Shown here: piece by piece, positions 16,494 to 25,323 of the stretch
How positions within the stretch are numbered: position 1 is the first letter of the stretch
How the letters are laid out: each line of letters begins with the position of its first letter
Assembly: GCF_009932335.1 (NCBI RefSeq)
Contig: NZ_BLJF01000001.1
Span: 1-64,000 of the forward strand
DNA length: 64,000 nt
From: Pseudomonas asiatica
Lineage (GTDB): Bacteria > Pseudomonadota > Gammaproteobacteria > Pseudomonadales > Pseudomonadaceae
Reading direction: 5' to 3'
Position numbers and translations under genes: made by a program
Notes under the pieces: model-generated
What the model saw: only the letters and a program-made list of their open reading frames with translations
Told to the model about the DNA's origin: nothing
Databases searched by the model: none

Positions 16494-18200
16494 TTACTTG
16501 TAGAGGTGTTCGTTTGCAGCGGCTTTTACTGCGGTGGCAAGGTTTTCCAGCACAGTGGTCTTCTCGCTGATCTGCGCTTCAAGCTGCAGGCTTTCCTGTG
16601 CAATTGAGTCGATAACGTGCTTTTGCTTGGTGATCTGCTCTTCGAAACCGTCGCTGATTTTCTTCAGCATGGCGTTGAGCTGCTCGTCGATGATTGCCGG
16701 AATTTTCCCGCGCAGTTCCGCCTTGATGTTGGGGAACACTTCGCCGGTCAGCTTCTGGCGAAACTTCTCGCGCTCGTTACCGCCACCGTTAAACATCTTG
16801 AGAATTTCGGGCAAGAAGATGATCACCAGCTCTACCAGCGGATTGACTACGGTAGTGGTGACAGCGAGCACGGTAGAGAGGCTGCGGTAGAGCATGACGC
16901 CGCTGTTTTTGTCTTCCTCGGCACGATTGCTCAGGCGTGTCGACCAGTCGCTGAGCATTTCCGTGGTGCGCTCCAGCGAGAATTTGACCTTGTTGGAAAG
17001 CTCCTCGCTCCAGTTGCCGCTAATGTCCAGCACGGACATCTGGCTGCTGGTGGCACTGAGGTTGCTGGCAATTCGGTCGACCATGTTGGTGGAGATGTCC
17101 TGCACTTCAGATTTGATCGTGCTGGACAGGCTGCTGCGGATGATGTCGGAGAGTGCATTCGACAGGGCACTCGGGTTCTTACTGCTGCCCAAGGTGACCA
17201 GCTCGTCGAGGGAGTCGTTAAGGGAGTTGTCCAGGCCGCGGAGGCTACGGTCGAGCATTTTTCCCGAGTAGCGATCCTTCAGGTCCGACTCGACGTCCTT
17301 GCGCTGCTCCAGCAGCTTGGCCAGGGCCTGTTCGAGTGCGCGTGCGGTTTGCTCGCTCTCGGCCTTGTCCTTTTTCAGCATGCTCAACGCCAGGTTGATC
17401 TGCGCTAGCACTTCGAAGTTCTGGTCTTTGAGAATGTCGATGAACAGACGCGAGAACAACGCGTCGGGCTGCAAGGCGGTCAGCGCGTGCGTCAGTTCCT
17501 CGCCACCCCGGTTGCCGAGGGGGATGCTGCGGTAATGCTCGCCGAAATACACCCCGAGCTGGTCGTCGATGTAGGCTTGTACGTCTTCTACCTGGTCGGC
17601 GGCGCGCAGGTTGCATTTGCTCAGTAGGAAGGTGAAGTCGGTGTTGTAGGTTTTCAGCTCGTCGAGTTTACGCAGCATCGACTGCGTAATGTTGCCGTCC
17701 TCGATACTGGTCAGCACCACGAAGTGCACACCGCGCGGCAGGTAGTAAGCAATGGCCTTGTTGTGGTTTTCCAGCGATGAGCCAAAGCCAGGCATGTCGA
17801 CCAGCACCAGGGGCGCAATGGCTTTCAGCGCCTCACTGTCGAGGTACAGGCGCAAGTGAGAAAACTCGCTGGAACGACGGTTGATGGTACTCAGTGCTTC
17901 AACAGGCAAACGTTCCTGCACGCCGTCGGGCTTGATCGCCAGCAGATAAGGCTCGGAGGAATAACGAAGCTCGGTCGCCAGTTCAGTTTCTGGCGCAATC
18001 CCGACCGGCAAGATGTCCTTGCCCATCAGCGCGTTCAACAGCGAGCTCTTACCGGCACTGAAGGCCCCGATCACGGGCACTACAAGCTCGGTTTCCATCA
18101 CTTTTGGAAGCAATGACTGATCGAATGAAAACGCTTGGTCATTGAGCAGCACCTGCATTTTCTTCAAGTAAGTGGCGAACTCTTTCTGGCTTTCGAGCAT
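16494..18200 (-). CDS. Dynamin-like GTPase (first gene of operon)
   Basis: 568 residues. The P-loop is GAFSAGKSSLLNAL at 45-58 and the switch motif VDMPGFG at 134-140; a clear NKxD is missing, with LLSKCNLR in its place. A long helical stalk follows. A hydrophobic segment near residues 440-475 (LAVTTTVVNPLVELVIIFLP) looks like a membrane hairpin of the sort used by bacterial dynamin-like proteins to insert in the inner membrane. It is the promoter-proximal gene, preceded by about 650 bp without genes. It resembles LeoBC-type subunits of Eleos; exact family placement needs a search. Confidence 0.85.
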   Translation of the reverse strand: MLESQKEFATYLKKMQVLLNDQAFSFDQSLLPKVMETELVVPVIGAFSAGKSSLLNALMGKDILPVGIAPETELATELRYSSEPYLLAIKPDGVQERLPVEALSTINRRSSEFSHLRLYLDSEALKAIAPLVLVDMPGFGSSLENHNKAIAYYLPRGVHFVVLTSIEDGNITQSMLRKLDELKTYNTDFTFLLSKCNLRAADQVEDVQAYIDDQLGVYFGEHYRSIPLGNRGGEELTHALTALQPDALFSRLFIDILKDQNFEVLAQINLALSMLKKDKAESEQTARALEQALAKLLEQRKDVESDLKDRYSGKMLDRSLRGLDNSLNDSLDELVTLGSSKNPSALSNALSDIIRSSLSSTIKSEVQDISTNMVDRIASNLSATSSQMSVLDISGNWSEELSNKVKFSLERTTEMLSDWSTRLSNRAEEDKNSGVMLYRSLSTVLAVTTTVVNPLVELVIIFLPEILKMFNGGGNEREKFRQKLTGEVFPNIKAELRGKIPAIIDEQLNAMLKKISDGFEEQITKQKHVIDSIAQESLQLEAQISEKTTVLENLATAVKAAANEHLYK

Positions 18201-18850
18201 GGTGATATTCCTTTAAGTGTTGATGGTCTGCGCGAAGGCATGGCATAGGGTGCACAGAGGCTTATGCGCTGGGATATTCAAGTAATCGCTGGTCTTTTCC
18301 CGTCGTGCGAGAAGGGGGCCGGCCCGAGAAGGTTACAACCGCAGTTGCCGCATTCGGGTCGCGTTCAGGGCCGTTCACGAGGTCAGTGCGTCACTGCTTG
18401 GCTCGTGGTCTTGTTACAGAAGCGTTGAGTGCAATGGAAGGGGAGGGCAAAGGCATACACACATCCTTGTCTGTAGGGTGTTGATCGCGCATGCCCAATA
18501 ACTGATGACATATCGCTTCCCGGATGAGATTCCGTTGGGTGACCAATAGATCGGCGCTATCTGTTCTGTCTGTATGATGGCACTTTGATTCAGCATGGTA
18601 AACTGTCAACAAAACGCCCATATCCCGAAGTTTTCTTCAGATGTAGCGCTCATTTTCAGGGCCTTGCGCGGAGGTGCATGATTGAAATATTTACCTGTAT
18701 GCTCAACCAGTATTCAGGCGCTGCACTGTGACTGCGAGCGGTAGGGATAGAACGAAAGCCGGCCAAGCTATTTTCTCGCCAATAAGCATTTGGCCAAGGC
18801 TCTATTTTTAGTGATGGCGTATCGCATTTTTGGTGATGCGCCTCGCTTGG
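18201..18850. promoter_or_regulatory. Gene-free leader of the dynamin operon with a partial WYL box
   Basis: About 650 bp with no convincing gene on either strand. It must carry the dynamin promoter (minus strand). At 18690-18700 lies TTTACCTGTAT, an 11-base match to the WYL box core, on the opposite strand to the dynamin genes and about 490 bp from their first start. The distance makes direct control less certain than for the other copies. Confidence 0.4.
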
Positions 18851-19027
18851 TTATCCAGCGAACCGGTAGGTATTGATGTCTTTCGATGCCTGCTGCCGAC
18901 TGATGCCAAAGCTCTGGATCAGGTGTCCCGTGGTCAGCCGGCCTCCCCACCAGGCTACGGTTTCAATCAGGCGATAGCGAAGGTCTAGGTCCCAGCGAAC
19001 CTGTTCGATGGATTGCTTGCGTTTCAT
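18851..19027 (-). pseudogene. Truncated copy of the WYL regulator (N-terminal wHTH only)
   Basis: 58 codons starting MKRKQSIEQVRWDLDLRYRL, nearly identical to residues 1-54 of the WYL protein at 9250-10125, then broken after DINTY by an unrelated RFAG and a stop. Only the winged-helix DNA-binding part remains; the WYL and C-terminal domains are gone. The upstream box and spacing (24 bases) are intact. It is most simply a decay product of a duplication, but it is an open frame and could make a free DNA-binding fragment. Confidence 0.75.
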
Positions 19028-19050
19028 GCCCTTTCCATATGCTCGATTTC

Positions 19051-19063
19051 TTTACCTGTATAA
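19051..19063. promoter_or_regulatory. Candidate WYL-regulator operator, copy 3
   Basis: TTTACCTGTATAA, identical to the core at 10149, followed like it by a TACATT.TAGAC element and TACATATCGT. It stands about 215 bp before the SNF2 helicase start and is the only evident control element for that operon. Confidence 0.6.
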
Positions 19064-19139
19064 GCGTACATTATAGACGTGTCTTTTTTTGCTACATATC
19101 GTCTTGCTGTCTGCGGGGTGTTGAGCTTATGGCGGGGGT

Positions 19140-19259
19140 ATGGTTGCGTGGGATGCGGTTTCTATAGGGGCCTTGCTGTTGATAGGGGCAATCTGGCGCA
19201 GCTGTGCAAGATGGTTTGCCCGTGTGCTTACAGTTCGTGCGATGATTCACGTTATTTGA
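19140..19259 (+). pseudogene. Decayed copy of the small membrane-coil gene
   Basis: A 39-codon frame whose start, AVSIGALLLIGAI, matches AVSTGALVLIGVI of the gene at 10245. After that the similarity is lost (WRSCARWFARVL) and the coil is missing. With the truncated WYL copy it shows that the divergent promoter module was duplicated here and then eroded. It ends 20 bases before the SNF2 start, so it may still serve as a leader peptide. Confidence 0.6.
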
Positions 19260-19279
19260 GTTGTGTTTGAAGGGATAAG

Positions 19280-22162
19280 ATGGCTTCAGTCCGCCTTACT
19301 GAGCACCAATGTCAGTACTACGCATGGCTTCTCACCCGACGAGCGGCTGGCGATTCGGTTGAGTCGCTTGCCTCGACGTTAGTCGACTCTCAGGTGGATC
19401 TCAATCCACATCAGGTCGATGCAGCGCTTTTTGCCTGTCGCAATCCCCTGTCACGCGGGGTGATCCTAGCTGACGAGGTGGGCCTGGGCAAAACCATCGA
19501 GGCCGGACTGGTGATCTCGCAGCGCTGGGCCGAACGGAGACGGCGCATCTTGATCATTGCTCCCGCTAATCTGCGCAAGCAGTGGCACCAAGAGTTGCAG
19601 GACAAGTTCAATCTGCAAGGTCTGATTCTGGAAGCCAAGAGCTACAACGCGCTTCGCAAGCAAGGCGTCGGAAACCCTTTCGTGTTCACCAACGGCCCGG
19701 TGCTCTGCTCTTATCAGTTCGCCAAAGCCAAGGCGAAGGACGTCAAGGCCATTGCCTGGGATCTGGTGGTGCTGGATGAAGCGCACCGTCTGCGCAACGT
19801 CTACAAGAGCAACAACGTCATTGGCAAGACACTGAAGGACGCATTAGCCCATGTGCATTCCAAGGTGCTACTGACCGCAACTCCACTGCAGAACTCGTTG
19901 CTCGAACTGTACGGGCTGGTGAGTATGATCGATGATCGGGTTTTCGGTGATGTCGACAGCTTCCGCGCCCAGTTCGTCAATACCGACAGGGCGCAGGCCT
20001 TTGGCGGTTTGCGTCAGCGCCTGGGCAGCATCTGCAAGCGTACTCTACGTCGTCAAGTGCAGCAGTACGTTCCCTACACAGCAAGACGGGCGATTGTTCA
20101 GGAGTTCGCCCCCAGTCAGGAAGAGCGCGAGCTGTCTGGTTTGGTGGCCGACTACCTGCGCCGGCCGAACCTCAACGCCCTACCCGAAGGTCAGCGGCAA
20201 CTGATTTCTCTGGTGCTCTGGAAACTGTTGGCGTCTTCGACTCACGCGATCGCCGGTGCGCTGGATACCATGGCCAGACGCCTGCAGGGTAATCTCGATA
20301 AGGCGGCTGAAGTCATCGACCTTACGCAAACGCTGGACGAAGACTACGAAGGCCTCGATGAGTTGGCCGACGAGAGCGAAAAAGAGCCGGATAACGATGA
20401 GGCAGTGGCCCTTTCGGCTAGTGAGCGGGACGCCATCGCGGCTGAAATCGTTGAGCTGCAGCATTTCCAGAACCTGGCCACCAACATCCGTGAGAACGCC
20501 AAGGGCAAGGCGCTGCTGGTCGCACTAGAGCGTGCCTTTGCGGAGCTCGACCGGCTTGGAGCCGCTCGCAAAGCTATCATCTTCACCGAGTCGCGGCGCA
20601 CCCAGGACTACCTTCTGTCGCTGCTGGCCGATACAGCTTATGGCGATGGCATCGTTCTGTTTAATGGAACCAATACCGATGTCACGGCCCAGCGCATTTA
20701 TAAGGACTGGCTGCAGCGCCATGCTGGCAGTGATCGAATCACCGGCTCCAAGACTGCCGATACTCGTGCCGCACTTGTCGAGTACTTCAAGGAGCGCGGC
20801 ACCATCATGATTGCCACCGAGGCGGGGGCTGAAGGCATCAACCTGCAGTTTTGCTCGCTGGTGATCAACTACGACCTGCCCTGGAACCCACAGCGCATTG
20901 AGCAGCGTATCGGACGCAGCCACCGCTACGGCCAGAAGCATGACGTGGTGGTGGTGAACTTTGTCGACCGCAGCAACGAGGCGGATGCACGAGTCTACGA
21001 ACTGCTGGCCGAGAAGTTTCAGTTGTTCGAGGGCGTTTTCGGCGCAAGCGACGAGGTGCTTGGCTCCATCGGTTCCGGTGTCGACTTCGAACGCCGCATT
21101 GCTGACATTTATCAGAACTGCCGAGACCCAGAGGAAATCCGCCGCAGCTTCGAGCAGTTACAGTTGCAACTTTCCGGGGAAATCAGCGAAGCCATGCTCA
21201 AGACCCGTCAGGTGCTGCTGGAAAACTTCGACGAAGAGGTGCAGGACAAGCTACGCATCCGTGCCGAAGACAGCAATTCCACTCGCAACCGTTTCGAACG
21301 CCTGCTGCTCGACCTGACCCGCGCCGAACTAGACGACTACGCCCACTTTGAAGGTGACAGCTTCGAGCTTCACAGGCTGCCGGCCGGCAGTGCTTCCAGC
21401 ATTTCCTTGGGGCGTTATGAACTGCCGCGCCGTGGCGGTGAGTCGCATTTGTACCGTCTCGGCCACCCACTGGCAGTCTGGGTGATCGAGCAGGCCAAGA
21501 ACCGTCAGCTCGATCAGCAACCAGCGGCCAGACTGGTACTCGACTACGCCGCCTATGGTACTCGGATCAGCACCCTGGAGCCCCTGCGTGGCCAGCACGG
21601 CTGGCTGACTTTGAAACTGTTTTCCGTCGAGGCGCTGGGGAGCCTGGAGCAGCATCTGGTGGTTTCAGCCGTCACGGCTGACGGTAAGGCCTTGCCCGAG
21701 GATGATCCGGGCAAGCTGCTGCGCCTGCCGGCACGTCTGGAACATGGTGATGCAGCAGCCGGAGTGGCACAGTTGGCCAACGACCTGGAGCAGCGCAAGC
21801 ATCAGCTGTTGGGCGAGATCAACCAGCGCAATATGGGTTACTTTGAGCAGGAAGTCGCCAAGCTCGATGCCTGGGCCGACGATCTCAAGCTGGGCTTGGA
21901 GCAGGAAATTAAGTCAATAGATAGTGAGATTAAGGAGTTGCGTCGTACAGCGGCAACCGCGGCGACGCTGGAAGAGAAGCTCGGCTACCAGAAGCAGCAG
22001 CGTGAGCTGGAAGGCAGGCGCAGTAAATTGCGCCGTGAGCTGTATGCCCGCCAAGATGAGATCGAAGAAGAACGCAACGCGCTGATAGATCAGTTGGAGG
22101 CTCAACTTCAGCACCATGTGGTGGAGCAGGCGCTGTTTACTGTGGAATGGGAGTTACTTTGA
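19280..22162 (+). CDS. SNF2/HepA-family DEAD-like helicase (DrmD-like)
   Basis: 960 residues. Superfamily 2 SNF2-type motor: DEVGLGKT at 65-72, IIAPANLRKQW, LDEAHRLRN at 165-173 and SLLLTATPLQNS-like TATPLQNSL; the second RecA domain has MIATEAGAEGINLQ and QRIGRSHRYGQ. The last 130 residues are coiled coil. Proteins of this shape drive DISARM (DrmD) and other methylase-linked defence systems, moving along DNA to deliver or activate nucleases. It is the first gene of a six-gene operon, and its stop overlaps the next start (TGATG). Confidence 0.85.
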   Translation: MASVRLTEHQCQYYAWLLTRRAAGDSVESLASTLVDSQVDLNPHQVDAALFACRNPLSRGVILADEVGLGKTIEAGLVISQRWAERRRRILIIAPANLRKQWHQELQDKFNLQGLILEAKSYNALRKQGVGNPFVFTNGPVLCSYQFAKAKAKDVKAIAWDLVVLDEAHRLRNVYKSNNVIGKTLKDALAHVHSKVLLTATPLQNSLLELYGLVSMIDDRVFGDVDSFRAQFVNTDRAQAFGGLRQRLGSICKRTLRRQVQQYVPYTARRAIVQEFAPSQEERELSGLVADYLRRPNLNALPEGQRQLISLVLWKLLASSTHAIAGALDTMARRLQGNLDKAAEVIDLTQTLDEDYEGLDELADESEKEPDNDEAVALSASERDAIAAEIVELQHFQNLATNIRENAKGKALLVALERAFAELDRLGAARKAIIFTESRRTQDYLLSLLADTAYGDGIVLFNGTNTDVTAQRIYKDWLQRHAGSDRITGSKTADTRAALVEYFKERGTIMIATEAGAEGINLQFCSLVINYDLPWNPQRIEQRIGRSHRYGQKHDVVVVNFVDRSNEADARVYELLAEKFQLFEGVFGASDEVLGSIGSGVDFERRIADIYQNCRDPEEIRRSFEQLQLQLSGEISEAMLKTRQVLLENFDEEVQDKLRIRAEDSNSTRNRFERLLLDLTRAELDDYAHFEGDSFELHRLPAGSASSISLGRYELPRRGGESHLYRLGHPLAVWVIEQAKNRQLDQQPAARLVLDYAAYGTRISTLEPLRGQHGWLTLKLFSVEALGSLEQHLVVSAVTADGKALPEDDPGKLLRLPARLEHGDAAAGVAQLANDLEQRKHQLLGEINQRNMGYFEQEVAKLDAWADDLKLGLEQEIKSIDSEIKELRRTAATAATLEEKLGYQKQQRELEGRRSKLRRELYARQDEIEEERNALIDQLEAQLQHHVVEQALFTVEWELL

Positions 22163-25100
22163 TGTCAAATAGGGAAATGGCTCGTGGTTCGGCTTGGCGC
22201 CAGTGGGATCTGCACGTACACACGCCGGCCTCCTTCCACTGGACGGGCAAGAAGTTCGAGGGCGATCTGTCATCACCGGAAAATCGGGCGCTGATCGATG
22301 AAATGATCAATGCGATGAATGCTGCCGAACCTGCCGCATTCGCAATCATGGACTACTGGACGTTTGACGGATGGTTCGCGCTCAAGAACCGGCTGGCCGA
22401 AGCTGGCGCGCCTGTGCTGAAGAAGACGGTCTTTCCGGGAATCGAGCTGCGACTTTCCGCCCCGACAACTAAGCGCCTCAACGCACATGTCATTTTCGCG
22501 GAGACTATTCCCGACCACCATCTGCGCGAGTTCTTGTCTGACCTGAAGCTTGAGCGTACGGACAGGTCCGTGTCCAAGGAGTCTCTGATCGACCTAGCGC
22601 GCGGCACCTCCGACGACATGCTCATGAAGAAGGGCCACAAGAAGGTTGCTGTTGATAGCGATGCTCAAGAAGCCCTGATGGCAGGGTACAAGCTGGCGGA
22701 AGTGAAGGCCGATAGCTACAAGGCCGCCATCAAGAAGGTTCCTGACGGACAGGCCATCGGCTTCATGCCGTTCGATACGAGTGATGGCCTGACGGAGGTG
22801 AAGTGGGAGGACCACTACGCCTACTTCCTCGGTCTCCTTGAGTCGTCTCCCATCTTTGAGTCACGGAATGCCGACCTCAGAACTGCGTTCCTCTGCGAGG
22901 AAACGCCGAAGAACAAAGCTTGGATCGGCAACTTCAAGCATGGCCTCAAGAACATCCCAAGGCTCGTCGTCTCCGGCAGCGATGCGCACTGTTTCGTAGG
23001 CGTGGCAGGTGACAACGACCGCCGCGGGTACGGCGACTTCCCATCAGGTAAAAAGACCTGGATCAAGGCTGACCTGTCTTTCCACGGACTCAAGCAAGCA
23101 ATCCTGGAGCCGGCCAAGCGGTCGTTTATTGGGGAGAAGCCCCCTAAGCTCCAAGCCGTGGAGAAGAGCAAAACTCACTTCATTGAGTCAATCGAAGTCG
23201 CCAAGACAGGCACTAAGGCTGGTATCGGCAACTGGCTGCACGGTTGCGATCTGCCGATCAATCCGGACCTTGTCGCCATCATCGGCAACAAGGGCAGCGG
23301 CAAGAGCGCTTTGGCCGATGTCATCGCGACCCTTGGACATTCGCGGCAAGCAAAGCACTTCAGTTTTCTCAAGCGTGATCGCTTTCTGGGCAAGAGTGGA
23401 GATCCCGCACGTCAATTTACGGGCACTCTGACCTGGCGAGATGAGAGTATCGAGGCTCGTCCACTTGACGAGCCTCCGACAGAAGACAAACAAGAGCTGG
23501 TTCGATACATCCCTCAGAACTACTTTGAGGAGCTTTGCAACGATCACGTCTCTGGCAAATCGGACGCCTTTGAGCAGGAGCTGCGGGCCGTCATCTTCTC
23601 TCACACCAATGATGAGATGCGTCTTGGCGCCCTCGATTTCGATCAGCTGACTGAGCAGCAGGAGCAAGCGCTGAGAAATCGACTTGGTGAATACCGCAAG
23701 GAGCTGAGGATCGTCAATGCCACCATCGCGCGGATTGAAGATCAGCTGCAGCCGATTGAGGAGAAGAAGTTGACGGACCAGCTGCTGGTCAAGATGCGGG
23801 AGATCGAGGAACACCAGAAGATCAAACCCGCGGAGGTTGCAGCACCGCCTGAAACGATGGAGCCGGAGCAGAAGCAAGCAGCTGATGCGCTTGAGGCCAC
23901 GGCTCAGAAGATCGACGCCTCCACCAAGCGCACGCAGGATATTCAGGCGGAACTCATGTCGATCGCCAAGAAACAGAAGGCTCTCGCCAACGCGAAAGAG
24001 CAATTGCGACTACTTCAGCGCTCCTTCGATCAAACCCAGCAGCAAGTTGCCCAAGACCTCGAGCTCGCGGGCTTGAACTGGACCGACGTCGCGAAGTTGG
24101 ATATCAAGACTAACTTGCTCGATGAACGGTCCTCTGTCCTCACAGAACAGCAGTCGACTCTTCAGGCCGAGGCGGGCACTTTGGCCGGCGCCCTCGAGAC
24201 CCTCGGGGAAGAGAAGAAGGCCCACGCTACCAAGCTCAACGCCCGTCAGCAGCAGTTCGAAACATACCAGCACCAGCTCGCTGAGTGGACTAAGATGCTG
24301 GATGCCCTGGCCGGCACGCCGACGGATCCAGACACTAAGGTGGGCTTGGAAACCAGACTGGCCCAGATCAAGAAGCTGCCTGCCAAGCGTGAGGAACTGC
24401 AAGCTGCACGACTTCAGCTGACGGCCGAGATATTCGACTCCTTAGATGCGCAGCGGAAGGCGCGAGAAGAACTCTTCAAGCCAGTGCAAGACTTGATCAA
24501 GGCGAATGACTTGATCCGCGAGGATTACCGGCTTCAGTTTCAGGCGACGCTGGCCGCTTCGGCAGAGGCCATCGCAGAGCGCCTCTTCGCCTTGATCAAG
24601 CAGACGTCAGGGGTGCTGCGTGGCCAAGACGAGGCGCTGTTAACAGTCACGAAGCTCTTTGATAGTCACGACTTGAACATCAAGGAGGGCGCCTTGGCTT
24701 TTGCGAAGGCCTTACATGAAACCCTTGAAGAGGCGGCCAAGGGACCTGGTGCTGGGGTCGGTATTGCCAGCCTACTGAAGAAGGACCAATCGGCCGTTTC
24801 GGTCTACGACTTGATTTTCGGGCTCGATTTTCTCGAGCCAAGGTATTCACTGCTCTTCCAAGATACGCAGATTGAGCAGCTGTCTCCTGGCCAGCGCGGC
24901 GCGCTTTTGCTGATCTTCTATTTGCTGGTGGACAACGGCAAGACGCCCATCATCTTGGACCAGCCCGAAGAAAATCTTGACAACGAAACCGTGTTCCGTC
25001 TCTTGGTTCCGGTGCTAACCGAGGCCAAAAAGAAACGACAGATCATCATGGTTACCCATAACCCGAACCTGGCGGTGGTCTGTGATGCAGAGCAGATTAT

Positions 25101-25245
25101 TCATGCATCCTTTGACCGAGCCTCAAGCTGCAGCATCAACTATGTGTCTGGCTCATTGGAAAACCCACTACTGAATAGTGCAGTTGTGACCGTACTGGAA
25201 GGCACCAAGCCTGCATTCAATAATCGCTCTGGGAAATACCACTAA
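22162..25245 (+). CDS. TrlF-type PHP-domain / SMC-like ATPase
   Basis: 1027 residues from the ATG at 22162, which overlaps the previous stop; an in-frame ATG lies 15 bases upstream. The N-terminal domain is a PHP metal-dependent phosphoesterase (WDLHVHTPASF, later GSDAHCF). Then comes an SMC/ABC-like ATPase: Walker A GNKGSGKS about 375-382, a long coiled coil about 480-770, ABC signature LSPGQRGAL about 907, Walker B IILDQPEENLDN about 930 and MVTHNPN. It matches the TrlF family of AAA-like ATPases found in defence loci. A DNA-loaded clamp that switches on its phosphoesterase or partner nucleases is a reasonable model (inference). Confidence 0.85.
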   Translation: MSNREMARGSAWRQWDLHVHTPASFHWTGKKFEGDLSSPENRALIDEMINAMNAAEPAAFAIMDYWTFDGWFALKNRLAEAGAPVLKKTVFPGIELRLSAPTTKRLNAHVIFAETIPDHHLREFLSDLKLERTDRSVSKESLIDLARGTSDDMLMKKGHKKVAVDSDAQEALMAGYKLAEVKADSYKAAIKKVPDGQAIGFMPFDTSDGLTEVKWEDHYAYFLGLLESSPIFESRNADLRTAFLCEETPKNKAWIGNFKHGLKNIPRLVVSGSDAHCFVGVAGDNDRRGYGDFPSGKKTWIKADLSFHGLKQAILEPAKRSFIGEKPPKLQAVEKSKTHFIESIEVAKTGTKAGIGNWLHGCDLPINPDLVAIIGNKGSGKSALADVIATLGHSRQAKHFSFLKRDRFLGKSGDPARQFTGTLTWRDESIEARPLDEPPTEDKQELVRYIPQNYFEELCNDHVSGKSDAFEQELRAVIFSHTNDEMRLGALDFDQLTEQQEQALRNRLGEYRKELRIVNATIARIEDQLQPIEEKKLTDQLLVKMREIEEHQKIKPAEVAAPPETMEPEQKQAADALEATAQKIDASTKRTQDIQAELMSIAKKQKALANAKEQLRLLQRSFDQTQQQVAQDLELAGLNWTDVAKLDIKTNLLDERSSVLTEQQSTLQAEAGTLAGALETLGEEKKAHATKLNARQQQFETYQHQLAEWTKMLDALAGTPTDPDTKVGLETRLAQIKKLPAKREELQAARLQLTAEIFDSLDAQRKAREELFKPVQDLIKANDLIREDYRLQFQATLAASAEAIAERLFALIKQTSGVLRGQDEALLTVTKLFDSHDLNIKEGALAFAKALHETLEEAAKGPGAGVGIASLLKKDQSAVSVYDLIFGLDFLEPRYSLLFQDTQIEQLSPGQRGALLLIFYLLVDNGKTPIILDQPEENLDNETVFRLLVPVLTEAKKKRQIIMVTHNPNLAVVCDAEQIIHASFDRASSCSINYVSGSLENPLLNSAVVTVLEGTKPAFNNRSGKYH

Positions 25246-25323
25246 CATGCTCTTATTTGGGCCTGCGCATATTTTCAAGCTGGGTGCTGATAGTGAGGCG
25301 TCACGCCAGGGAGAAAATCAGTA

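Noticed and set aside
18391..18621. 76-residue frame upstream of the dynamin operon
   Set aside because: No recognisable motif, no ribosome site, cysteine/histidine pattern not a zinc finger; treated as leader DNA.
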